Shown here: positions 37,022 through 44,619 of the stretch, piece after piece
Layout of the letters: each line of letters begins with the position of its first letter
Numbering within the stretch: position 1 is the first letter of the stretch
Origin: a virus
IMG/VR virus record: IMGVR_UViG_3300050033_000555
Coordinates: 1-45,651 of that record
DNA: 45,651 bases
Strand: one strand, 5' to 3'
Notes under the pieces: generated by a model
Databases searched by the model: none
Told to the model about the DNA's origin: nothing
Seen by the model: only the letters and a program-made list of their open reading frames with translations
Position numbers and translations under genes: made by a program

Positions 37022-39142
37022 ATGACGTGCGCCACCGAACTCGCCGCTTTCCTCGCCGAGCTGGCCGGTGCCAAGCCCAAGGAGTCGGAAATCACCCGGC
37101 GGGTCTACGAATGGGCGCTGGAGTTGGACCAAGCCAACGCCAAAGCCTGGAACGGCCTCGGCCGCTGCCATATGGCAGCCAAAGAGTGGACACGCGCGCG
37201 TGAGTGCTTCATCCAGGCGGCCAGTCTGGATAGCAAGGACCCCTTGCCGTGTATCAATCTGGCGTTGGCGTGCGACCACCTGAGAGACTTTGCTCAGGCG
37301 AACAACTGGTGTGGGCAGGCCCTGATGGCCGACCCGATGTGCGTCTCGGCCTACCTCGAGCTCTATTCGATCTACGAGCAACAGGGCCTGGTGGAAAGCG
37401 CCGGCTGGGCTCTCTGCGATGGGCTCCAGATCGAACCCGGCAACCACGATCTGCTCTTCGCCCGCGCCTGCCTGAAGTTGAAACTAGGCGATTATGCGCA
37501 GGGGTGGAAGGACTACGAGCACCGGCCCAGCCGCATCAGCCTGGTTGCCCCGATGGATGAATACCCGGAGTGGGATGGCGAGCCGCTCGCTGGCAAGACC
37601 ATCATGGTGGTCCGGGAGCAGGGGCTCGGCGACGAGATCATGTTCTCGCGCTATTTGCCGCTGCTGCATGACCTGGGCGCCAACGTAATCGTCTACGGCT
37701 ATCCGGAGTTGGCGCGATTGTTCGCCCGCGCGTTTCCCTGGGCTCGAATTGTGACCTCGGATGCCGAGGCGCATACCGTGCAACTGGATTGCTGGGTGGG
37801 CATGAGCAGCTTGCCGCTGAAACTGGGTACGGCTCGGATTCTCGAAACCGCAGGGCCATATCTCGGTCGTGCGGTCACCCGGACATCGAGCTTTCGCGTG
37901 GGTCTTTCCTGGAAGGGCAACCCGAAGCACGCGCGCGATGAGTTCCGCTCCATGGCCTTCGAACACCTGAAGCCCCTGCTCGAGGTTCCGGGCGTCGAAT
38001 TCGTGTCGCTTCAGATGAAGGACACGGAATCGGGCCTGCATAACCTGCGGGACCTTTGCCACGATTGGGCAGACGTAGCCGACGAGATGGCCCATCTGGA
38101 CCTCGTGATTTCGGTCGATACCGGTATGGCGCACTTGGCGGGCGCGCTGGGCAAGCCGGTGTGGGTGCTGCTTTCGACGTTGAGCGACTGGCGGTGGGGC
38201 GCGGAAGGGACGCGGACCCCATGGTATCCCTCCATGCGGCTCTACCGGCAGGAGGAGACAAACGATTGGCAGGCCGTGATCGAGCGGGTGAAGAGGGACT
38301 TGTCCGACGCTGTACAGACGCTGCAAACGAACACTGGTGTCGAGCCTATAAGAGCAACTACCATCACCCGCCAGTGCCGCTACGGTCCGATGACGTTCTA
38401 CCCCACAGACCAATGGCTCGGCCGATCGTTGGACCTTTATGGGGAATGGTCTGAAGGTGAAGCCGGCCTCTTCCGCCGCCTGCTGAAGCCGGGCGATGTG
38501 GTCGTGGAAGCCGGAGCCAACATCGGCGCGCATACCGTGGTGCTGGCGCAGATCGTGGCCCCCACCGGTTGCGTCTTCGCGTTTGAGCCACAACTCGGTG
38601 TCTTCCAGATATTGTGTGAGAATGCGGGGCGCCCCGGCGTCTATAGTTTCCGCTCCGCTCTCGGTGCCAGTTGCCGCGAGATCCGGATGCAGGGATTCGA
38701 CGCACGGAACCCCGGCGGGTGCGCCGTTATAGAACAGCCAACCGACCCGTTGAGCCCCACCGTCATGCAGAATACGCTCGATTGTTTCCAACTGCAATGT
38801 CTGGACTTCCTCAAGGCTGACTGCGAAGGTCACGAGCTGGACGTCCTCAAAGGCGCGGAGCAGACCATCGCGCGCTGCCGGCCGCTCATCTACGTGGAGA
38901 ACGACCGCGAGGGATCGACGCAAGCCTTGGGCCTCTGGCTCACGGAGCACAATTACCGGCTGTATCAGCACCACATCCCGCTCTATAACCCGAACAATTT
39001 TCGTAACAACCCGGTCAACGTATTCGGCGGCATCGTGTCGGCCATGATCCTCGCCGTCCCCACGGAACGGAAGGATCTGCGAACGGACACGCTGGGCGGC
39101 AAGGTGGACCGGATCCGCTGGAGAACGAACGTTAACGCTTAA
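37022..39142 (+). CDS. TPR - GT9 glycosyltransferase - FkbM fusion
   Basis: 706 aa. TPR repeats occupy residues 1-170 (AWNGLGRCHMAAKEWTRARE, PLPCINLALACDHLRDFAQA). GT9-like section about 190-430 (KTIMVVREQGLGDEIMFSRY, VGLSWKGNPKHARDEFRSMA, ISVDTGMAHLAGALGKPVWV). FkbM methyltransferase about 480-680 (DVVVEAGANIGAHTVVLAQI, FAFEPQLGVFQILCENA, LDFLKADCEGHELDVLKGAE). Bacterial analogues glycosylate proteins or polysaccharide. In a virion module it may decorate capsid or tail proteins. No signal peptide. Confidence 0.85.
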   Translation: MTCATELAAFLAELAGAKPKESEITRRVYEWALELDQANAKAWNGLGRCHMAAKEWTRARECFIQAASLDSKDPLPCINLALACDHLRDFAQANNWCGQALMADPMCVSAYLELYSIYEQQGLVESAGWALCDGLQIEPGNHDLLFARACLKLKLGDYAQGWKDYEHRPSRISLVAPMDEYPEWDGEPLAGKTIMVVREQGLGDEIMFSRYLPLLHDLGANVIVYGYPELARLFARAFPWARIVTSDAEAHTVQLDCWVGMSSLPLKLGTARILETAGPYLGRAVTRTSSFRVGLSWKGNPKHARDEFRSMAFEHLKPLLEVPGVEFVSLQMKDTESGLHNLRDLCHDWADVADEMAHLDLVISVDTGMAHLAGALGKPVWVLLSTLSDWRWGAEGTRTPWYPSMRLYRQEETNDWQAVIERVKRDLSDAVQTLQTNTGVEPIRATTITRQCRYGPMTFYPTDQWLGRSLDLYGEWSEGEAGLFRRLLKPGDVVVEAGANIGAHTVVLAQIVAPTGCVFAFEPQLGVFQILCENAGRPGVYSFRSALGASCREIRMQGFDARNPGGCAVIEQPTDPLSPTVMQNTLDCFQLQCLDFLKADCEGHELDVLKGAEQTIARCRPLIYVENDREGSTQALGLWLTEHNYRLYQHHIPLYNPNNFRNNPVNVFGGIVSAMILAVPTERKDLRTDTLGGKVDRIRWRTNVNA

Positions 39143-39233
39143 AGCTATCGGGCCTTGGCCTCAGCGCGCGGGGCGCTTGCTCGGCGCCGCCGCTTTAACC
39201 GTCGGGCCGAAGACGGCCCGCTGAAGCGGCTCT
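39139..39233 (+). repeat. hairpin repeat D, copy 2
   Basis: TTAAAGCTATCGGG (39139-39152) through GCCGCTTTA (39189-39197) ... TGAAGCGGC (39222-39230) TCTG. Similar to 23470-23562. The TAA of the preceding gene sits in its first bases. It fills the gap before gene 39254. Confidence 0.65.
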
Positions 39234-39253
39234 GGGGGAGCTAAGATTGAACC

Positions 39254-39676
39254 ATGATGAATCGCCGCCAACTTTTTGCCCTGTTGCCTCTCCTGGGAGC
39301 GCTGCCTCTCATTGGGAAGCTGAAACCGAAGGGAACCGAATGCTACCCTTATTGGGTGATACCGGAGGGCACCGGATGCCCCCCGTATTGGGCGGAAGTG
39401 AAACGCTTAGAATCGGAACTCCGTGCGGACTTCCCGGGTTTCACGGAATGCACCATCACCTCCATCGAAAACAAGCGCATGGGAATGGTGGGGGGTCAGT
39501 CCTTCAAATGCGTTTTCTGGAATGCCGCTATGCGAATCGCTGACGGAACGCACCGATTATCGACGGAGGTTGAGGTGCTTGAATTCCGGGCCGATGAGCT
39601 AGAGCACGCCGAATGGCTGGCATCGACTTCACGGCGAAGGGCCGCCGTCTGGGTGGGGCGCTCCGCCGCAGCATGA
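39254..39676 (+). CDS. exported protein with capsid-module-like domain
   Basis: 140 aa. MMNRRQLFALLPLLGALPLI is a signal-like start. The segment ITSIENKRMGMVGGQSFKCV and AAMRIADGTHRLSTEVEVL parallels TSIENRRTGMVGGQVFPASA / LADGTHKKSTPEE of gene 44198. The two share a small unnamed domain. Function unknown. Confidence 0.6.
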   Translation: MMNRRQLFALLPLLGALPLIGKLKPKGTECYPYWVIPEGTGCPPYWAEVKRLESELRADFPGFTECTITSIENKRMGMVGGQSFKCVFWNAAMRIADGTHRLSTEVEVLEFRADELEHAEWLASTSRRRAAVWVGRSAAA

Positions 39677-39693
39677 AGCATTTGGCGTAGTGG

Positions 39694-39990
39694 ATGAAAG
39701 GGAGAATGGCTAAAAGTATCGCTGGGAGCGGGAATGTCTTTGCTGACATTGGCTTCGCTAATGCTGGCGAAATGCTGGCAAAGTCGGACCTCGTGCGCCA
39801 CATCAACAAGATCATTGAACAGCGGGGACTTACCCAGGTAGAGGCGGCGAAACTGCTCGGCATCAACCAGCCGAAAGTGAGCGCGCTGAAACGCGGCCGC
39901 CTGACCCAGTTTTCTATTGACCGCCTGATGCGCTTCCTGGTCACACTCGGACAAGGCAGTCGATATCAGCGTCCGCCCGACGGGGGTTGA
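39694..39990 (+). CDS. HigA/XRE-family antitoxin-like regulator
   Basis: 98 aa. VFADIGFANAGEMLAKSDLV RHINKIIEQRGLTQVEAAKL LGINQPKVSALKRGRLTQFS gives a full XRE HTH of the HigA2-type. No HigB/RelE-like toxin adjoins, so it may act as a solitary regulator. Confidence 0.75.
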   Translation: MKGRMAKSIAGSGNVFADIGFANAGEMLAKSDLVRHINKIIEQRGLTQVEAAKLLGINQPKVSALKRGRLTQFSIDRLMRFLVTLGQGSRYQRPPDGG

Positions 39991-40011
39991 GGCGCTGTCC
40001 GGAGAATCATT

Positions 40012-40359
40012 ATGAAAGAACTCACACGACTGACGCCGTCGTTCAAGGGCATGCACAAACTCGCTGAGGGCGTATACTGTCACGACAAAACGAGAACCAT
40101 ACATGTCGTTCTGACTGGCGACTTGCCGTGTCACGAAGCAGTACTCGACGCAATTCAAAACGGCTTACAACAGCAGCTTTCGCATTCATCCGATGGAGAC
40201 CCCGAAGTGATTCTCCGTGTCCGGGACACGGCCTCTATCGAAACATTGCAGGGCGTCCGTAAAGTCGTCATCCATTGTCAAACAGGGAAGTCCAGACCAC
40301 GCCGTTTTACTTCAGCCAGAGTGGATTCCAGTGTTGGGGCCGCCCAGCCCATGCGTTGA
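40012..40359 (+). CDS. hypothetical protein, 115 aa
   Basis: MKELTRLTPSFKGMHKLAEG; TIHVVLTGDLPCHEAVLDAI; VILRVRDTASIETLQGVRKV. GGAGAATC ribosome site. Its last 27 codons overlap the converging gene. Unknown. Confidence 0.5.
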   Translation: MKELTRLTPSFKGMHKLAEGVYCHDKTRTIHVVLTGDLPCHEAVLDAIQNGLQQQLSHSSDGDPEVILRVRDTASIETLQGVRKVVIHCQTGKSRPRRFTSARVDSSVGAAQPMR

Positions 40360-40805
40360 TGGAAGCTCAAATCTTCGCGCCAGAGCCCAGACGTAGGCCC
40401 CGGAAAGTCATCAATCTCCACATAGTGAAGTCGGCGAAGACCTTCCTGGGGCATCATGACGGTTAGGTTCCTGGCCCAAATGTCCAATTCATGATCGGTT
40501 GCCTGGATAACGCCATGGGTAATTTGGCGAAGGGCCATTACCATCATCACCACGGCCTGGCCTCCATCGTCACTTTCCCAATCACTGTGCAGCAGGACGT
40601 CTGGGAATTGGGACAACAGTGTTGACAAGGCTTCCTCGCTAAGGGCTTCATACCTGCGCGCAATGTTCGGATTGACGTGCGGCACATAGCCGCTTTCCGG
40701 ACATACGTCAAACACTTCCAGCAACAGATGCATGGTCCCCTTGAGGATAGGACCCGGAAGTGGTTTGACTGTTCTACGTTCACGCCACCGGCGTATTTTA
40801 GGCAT
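40278..40805 (-). CDS. hypothetical protein, 175 aa
   Basis: MPKIRRWRERRTVKPLPGPI; HLLLEVFDVCPESGYVPHVN, LSTLLSQFPDVLLHSDWESD, and VMMVMALRQITHGVIQATDH. Start overlaps the stop of the HTH gene upstream. Less G+C-rich than neighbours. Unknown function. Confidence 0.6.
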   Translation of the reverse strand: MPKIRRWRERRTVKPLPGPILKGTMHLLLEVFDVCPESGYVPHVNPNIARRYEALSEEALSTLLSQFPDVLLHSDWESDDGGQAVVMMVMALRQITHGVIQATDHELDIWARNLTVMMPQEGLRRLHYVEIDDFPGPTSGLWREDLSFHQRMGWAAPTLESTLAEVKRRGLDFPV

Positions 40806-41037
40806 CCCGGCTCGCCAGTTCGCCGGGCACTGAAAGATAATGCGGGCTCGACTCTATCCACGCCTCCAATTCGATGCGGTTGTAGCGTACCAAAGTCCCG
40901 CCGACTTTCAAGTACGGCGGCCCCTTCTTGCGGGTTCGCCACCCCTGTAGAGTACGCGAGTTGATGCCGTATTCTTCTTCGACTTGCCGCTCGCTGAGTT
41001 GTGTCGCCTGCACAGAATTCATAACTCCATTACGCAT
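40798..41037 (-). CDS. excisionase/AlpA-like HTH protein, 79 aa
   Basis: LSERQVEEEYGINSRTLQGW RTRKKGPPYLKVGGTLVRYN RIELEAWIES is the MerR-like HTH_17 of excisionases and AlpA regulators. With the 40278 gene it forms a leftward two-gene unit inside the rightward late region. Confidence 0.75.
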   Translation of the reverse strand: MRNGVMNSVQATQLSERQVEEEYGINSRTLQGWRTRKKGPPYLKVGGTLVRYNRIELEAWIESSPHYLSVPGELASRDA

Positions 41038-41101
41038 GCTTTCGCGTGTTTTGTCAATAGCGCGTCAGAATTGCCTTGGACTTCATGTGGACAGTTGGCC
41101 C

Positions 41102-41200
41102 CAGAGCCGGCCCAGCGCCGTCCTACGGCGACGGTTGGGCCGGCGGCGCATCACGAGCCCGCACCGTCACAGCCATCCATCCGCGAAGCCTTTCACCGCT
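41102..41200 (+). ncRNA. structured leader element, copy C
   Basis: CAGAGCC then hairpin 1 GCCGGCCCA/TGGGCCGGC (9 bp perfect) around CGCCGT/ACGGCG with GACGGT on the 3' side; hairpin 2 GGC-GCATCACGA-GCC abuts; tail CAGCCATCCATCCGCGAAGC then CTTTCACCGC. It precedes the ferritin-like gene 41226 by about 25 bases. Confidence 0.65.
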
Positions 41201-41225
41201 TTAAGTAATTGAGGTTCTGAAAACC

Positions 41226-41708
41226 ATGGACGCATCCAAACAGACAATTACCAATCTACAGGCAAGTGCCCAGATCCTGGCCAGCCTGGCCGACCAATTC
41301 CAGATGGACGCCCGCTGGGTGAAGGCCCTCGGCGTCAAATGGCTGGCGCGGCATATCCACGGCTGGCACGAGAAGGCCGAGTGCCAGTCCATGATCTTCC
41401 TGGACCGGCTGCTCTACATTGAAGTGCCGATCTCCTTCCAGCCAGACAAAAGTAGCGCTCCCGCCATGGGATCCGGAACCATCGCCGGGATATTGAAGGC
41501 CGAGCAGGGGCTGGTCGACAAGGCGCTCACCACCTTCACGGATTACCGCAGCGCGGCATGGGAAGAGCAGGCCGACTATACTCCGGACCTCTACGAACAC
41601 GCCATCGAGTGCCTGGAAAAGCAGTCCGTGAAACTGGCCCGCGAGCTGCGGCTGCTGGCCAAGTTGGAAGAATCCGGGTACATCGGGGCCCGGATCGAGG
41701 ACTGCTAA
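41226..41708 (+). CDS. ferritin-like-fold protein, 160 aa
   Basis: Helices LASLADQFQMDARWVKALGV, KWLARHIHGWHEKAECQSMI, FLDRLLYIEVPISFQPDKSS correspond in order to bacterioferritin helices, and QADYTPDLYEHAIECLEKQS to its helix D. One ferroxidase histidine seems replaced, so iron storage is doubtful. In a head module it could be a structural protein with this fold. Confidence 0.55.
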   Translation: MDASKQTITNLQASAQILASLADQFQMDARWVKALGVKWLARHIHGWHEKAECQSMIFLDRLLYIEVPISFQPDKSSAPAMGSGTIAGILKAEQGLVDKALTTFTDYRSAAWEEQADYTPDLYEHAIECLEKQSVKLARELRLLAKLEESGYIGARIEDC

Positions 41709-41971
41709 TGTTCCGTATCGTCGCCGACTTCGTTCCGCAACCGAACCTACTGCTGCTCTGCGATGACCGCCACTGCGGGTGCTTCGCCACAGCCGTGTTG
41801 CCGGCGGGGCTATCCGAAGAGGAGCGCAACGCGGCCGTGATGCCCTTTGTGAAAGGCGCCATCGAAGCCGGGTGGGCCATCGGCATCGACCGGCATCTGT
41901 GTCCGCAACACGCCAGCCGCATCGCGCAGGGACGGAAGCTGGTCGAAGTTCCGCAGTTCAAATTGAATTAG
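41708..41971 (+). CDS. small hypothetical protein, 87 aa
   Basis: MFRIVADFVPQPNLLLLCDD; CGCFATAVLPAGLSEEERNA, HLCPQHASRIAQGRKLVEVP. Cysteines (CDDRHCGC ... CPQH) may bind zinc. ATG lies in TAATG overlap with the previous stop. Unknown. Confidence 0.55.
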   Translation: MFRIVADFVPQPNLLLLCDDRHCGCFATAVLPAGLSEEERNAAVMPFVKGAIEAGWAIGIDRHLCPQHASRIAQGRKLVEVPQFKLN

Positions 41972-41978
41972 CAACAGG

Positions 41979-42005
41979 CCCGCCGTGGGGCTATCGAAGC
42001 ACGGG
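41979..42005 (+). repeat. GCC-bulge hairpin, copy 1 (before scaffold)
   Basis: CCC-[GCC]-GTG ... CAC-GGG: a 6-bp stem split by a three-base GCC bulge, loop starting GGG. Ends 45 bases before the scaffold start. Copies at 42799 and 43086. Confidence 0.6.
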
Positions 42006-42050
42006 TTACGTGGCCGCGCACTTCAATCGCGGGAAGGAAGCAAAACATTT

Positions 42051-42782
42051 ATGGCCGTAAAACTCGGGGATCCCGTCGTGGACCCCACCAACCCCAACCC
42101 CACGCCTCCACCGCCCTTCGACCCGGAGGCTTTCACCGCCCGAATTTTGGGCGAGTTCAACAAAGGCATCAACGCCCTGGACAAGAAATTCGCAGCGTTG
42201 AGTAAATCCGTCACGCCGGCCGCGCCGGCATCCGCCGACCCCGCCGCCCCGCCAGACCCCGCCGCCCCGGTGGTGGATCCGCCGCCCAATCCGAAAATTG
42301 CACCGGAAATCAATGCGGAACTCGCGGCGCTGAAACGCCAACTGTCGCAAGTCGAAGCCCGCGAGAAAAAAGCCAACGAGGATAAGGACGCGGAACGGAA
42401 GTCCCGCCTCGATACGGAGCGCGCGACCGCCATTCGGGGTGCCCTGAATGATATCCCGTTTCACACCGAAGGTCTCCGCACGCTCTTCTTTCGCGCCACC
42501 CAGAGTGACATCAGGCGCGAAGACGACGGCAGTTTTGTAGCCGACAGCGAGAACGGTGTCCTGCCCATGAAGGCCTATCTGAAAGATCTGGCGGAAAGGG
42601 ACTATGCTCAGATGCTGGTACCTAAAGGCGGCGGCGGCGCCGGCGCTGCCGCGGGCAATGCGTCCCGCAAAAGCAGCGGCCCACTCAAGCTGTCCGACAT
42701 CACGCCCCAAAAGATGGCAGGGAAGACGCCGGCTGAGCTCCAGGCCATGCTGCAGGACATCAAGGACGGCAACGTAACCTAG
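42051..42782 (+). CDS. capsid scaffold protein
   Basis: 243 aa. Pro-rich start (DPTNPNPTPPPPFDPEAFTA), long coiled-coil helix (EINAELAALKRQLSQVEARE KKANEDKDAERKSRLDTERA), then C-terminal helix (KLSDITPQKMAGKTPAELQA). Typical P22/HK-type scaffolding layout, directly upstream of the coat gene region. GGAAGGAAG ribosome site. Confidence 0.75.
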   Translation: MAVKLGDPVVDPTNPNPTPPPPFDPEAFTARILGEFNKGINALDKKFAALSKSVTPAAPASADPAAPPDPAAPVVDPPPNPKIAPEINAELAALKRQLSQVEAREKKANEDKDAERKSRLDTERATAIRGALNDIPFHTEGLRTLFFRATQSDIRREDDGSFVADSENGVLPMKAYLKDLAERDYAQMLVPKGGGGAGAAAGNASRKSSGPLKLSDITPQKMAGKTPAELQAMLQDIKDGNVT

Positions 42783-42798
42783 CCTTTTCCACAAGTTT

Positions 42799-42823
42799 CC
42801 CCGCCGTGGGGGCAAGCACGGGG
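42799..42823 (+). repeat. GCC-bulge hairpin, copy 2
   Basis: CCCC-[GCC]-GTG-GGGGCAAG-CAC-GGGG, before gene 42858. Confidence 0.6.
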
Positions 42824-42857
42824 CCGTACAAATCCAAATCAAGGAGGCCTTCCCCTT

Positions 42858-43055
42858 ATGTCTGCTTCAGTTTCCAGTCCCAAGACCTGCACCGTCGATC
42901 TCGCCCCGCATCTTACGGCCACGACCTTGACCGCCCTGCTGGCAGTCGCGCCCGAGAACATGACCGTCGCGCAATTCAAGCAGCTCGGCGACGCGCTCGA
43001 CCGCGTTTCCGGCGGCCACACTCCCACCACCACGTTGACGACGCTTCTGGTGTAG
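42858..43055 (+). CDS. small hypothetical protein, 65 aa
   Basis: MSASVSSPKTCTVDLAPHLT; helical hydrophobic-Thr pattern (ATTLTALLAVAPENMTVAQF). Between scaffold and coat; a possible head accessory protein. Confidence 0.6.
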   Translation: MSASVSSPKTCTVDLAPHLTATTLTALLAVAPENMTVAQFKQLGDALDRVSGGHTPTTTLTTLLV

Positions 43056-43085
43056 CGTCTCAGTTTTCCCATCGTTGTTCCTAAC

Positions 43086-43110
43086 CCCCGCCGTGGGGAT
43101 AATCACGGGG
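43086..43110 (+). repeat. GCC-bulge hairpin, copy 3 (before coat)
   Basis: CCCC-[GCC]-GTG-GGGATAAT-CAC-GGGG, 80 bases before the coat-gene ATG. Confidence 0.6.
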
Positions 43111-43189
43111 TCCGCTCCACTGGCCAGGCAGTTCCCCTCCTGGGTGATTCAGACGCACCACCAATCCAAACCCACAGGAGGCCATCTTT

Positions 43190-44131
43190 ATGGCTAACGA
43201 AATCACCTCCGTAAATATCGCGCAGGCCATCGCCAAATTCGTGGCGGCGCGCGCCCTTGAGCCGCTCGTCGGAAATCTCGTCATGGGCAATCTGGTCAAC
43301 CGCGACTTCGACCCCGTCATGGTCGCCGGCGGCGACACCGTCAACGTGGCAATCCCCCCGAGCATGAGTGCCAACAACCTCATGGAAGCCGGCACGGTCA
43401 CCAATCAGAATCCGTCTCTCGGCAACGCCCAGATCGTGCTCAACCAGCACGTCGAGTCCACCTTCAATATTCCCGACGCCACCAAGGTACTGGCTTCGGT
43501 CGATCTGCTCGACACCTACCTGCGTCCGGCCATCATCGCCATTGCCACGCGCATCGAAAACGATCTGCTGGCCTGCTACACGCTGTTCACGGCCAATACG
43601 GCCCTGGGCGGCGCTTCCACGTTCGACGAAGCCCGCCTGGATTCCGCCGAAACGGCCCTGGCTAACAGCCTCGTCCCGCAGGGCGATCCCCGTTTCGCTG
43701 TGGTCGGCACTTCGGCCTATTCGGCCATCCGCCAACTGCCGCGCTTCAGCGAGTTCCAGATGCTCGGCCCCTCGGGTCAGCCGTCGCCGATCCAAACCGG
43801 CGCGCTGCCCGGCGGAAGCCTGGCCGGCACGGTAGGCGGAACCCTCAAGGGTATTTCGATCTACCGCTCGCAGTACGTACAGACCACGACGACCACCACG
43901 TATCACAACCTGGTATTCGCCCGGAACGCGCTGGCTCTCGTGATTCGTCGTCTGCCGCAGCCTCTTCCCGGAACCGGCGCCATTGCCGAGTACGCCGAGA
44001 TGGGCAACTTCGGTGTACGCGTGGTCATGTCCTACGCTCCCGGCACTCTCGCGCAGCAGTTCACGGTCGATTGCCTCTACGGGGTCGGCGTCCTCCGCAA
44101 CAACTACGGCGTCGACGTCCAGAGCCTGTAA
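43190..44131 (+). CDS. major coat protein, P22 gp5-like
   Basis: 313 aa. MANEITSVNIAQAIAKFVAA, NRDFDPVMVAGGDTVNVAIP, FNIPDATKVLASVDLLDTYL, and FTVDCLYGVGVLRNNYGVDV. Length, composition and place after the scaffold identify the HK97-fold coat protein. A 45-residue portion recurs in gene 36510. RBS GGAGG. Confidence 0.85.
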   Translation: MANEITSVNIAQAIAKFVAARALEPLVGNLVMGNLVNRDFDPVMVAGGDTVNVAIPPSMSANNLMEAGTVTNQNPSLGNAQIVLNQHVESTFNIPDATKVLASVDLLDTYLRPAIIAIATRIENDLLACYTLFTANTALGGASTFDEARLDSAETALANSLVPQGDPRFAVVGTSAYSAIRQLPRFSEFQMLGPSGQPSPIQTGALPGGSLAGTVGGTLKGISIYRSQYVQTTTTTTYHNLVFARNALALVIRRLPQPLPGTGAIAEYAEMGNFGVRVVMSYAPGTLAQQFTVDCLYGVGVLRNNYGVDVQSL

Positions 44132-44197
44132 CCCCGCCCGGCGGCTCTGGCATACCCCCTCCCATTCCACATTTTCTGGCGGGACAAAGGATCATTC

Positions 44198-44608
44198 ATG
44201 TTCGCAACGACATCGCAATCCGCTCAAGGCACGAGTGCCTATTGGCAGGACCAAATGGCCATCCAGGCCGAACTCGCGGCCACCGGCCAGAAAACGTTCT
44301 ACGTCACGTCCATCGAAAACCGCCGGACCGGCATGGTGGGAGGCCAGGTGTTCCCGGCCAGCGCTCATAATGCCGCCAGCCGCCTGGCCGACGGGACGCA
44401 CAAGAAATCCACGCCCGAGGAGATCGAGCGTTACACGCGGGAGCGAGCCACGGAAGTGGCACGCCTCGCCAAGATCGAAGAATCGCGCAAGAATACCATG
44501 ATTATCCGCAGTTCGCCCGAAGACGACGGGCGCCTGGCGATCGTGGTGGCCGCCGCGGTTCAAGCCGCCCTCGGCAACAAGCCCGAGCGCGCGAAACAGG
44601 ACAAATAA
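44198..44608 (+). CDS. capsid-module hypothetical, 136 aa
   Basis: MFATTSQSAQGTSAYWQDQM; YVTSIENRRTGMVGGQVFPA, RLADGTHKKSTPEEIERYTR; C-terminal helical. Shares the TSIEN-GMVGGQ-ADGTH block with gene 39254. May be a head accessory protein. Confidence 0.6.
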   Translation: MFATTSQSAQGTSAYWQDQMAIQAELAATGQKTFYVTSIENRRTGMVGGQVFPASAHNAASRLADGTHKKSTPEEIERYTRERATEVARLAKIEESRKNTMIIRSSPEDDGRLAIVVAAAVQAALGNKPERAKQDK

Positions 44609-44619
44609 GGAGGCCTAAA

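Noticed and set aside
1590-38320. GTACAG-type motifs inside genes (for example near 1590 and 38313)
   Set aside because: Isolated, not palindromic extensions, and no spacing; judged chance.
37484-38974. 496-aa minus-strand frame
   Set aside because: Mirror of the TPR-GT9-FkbM gene, low-quality composition.
43103-44170. 355-aa minus-strand frame
   Set aside because: Opposite the coat gene; no ribosome site or motif.
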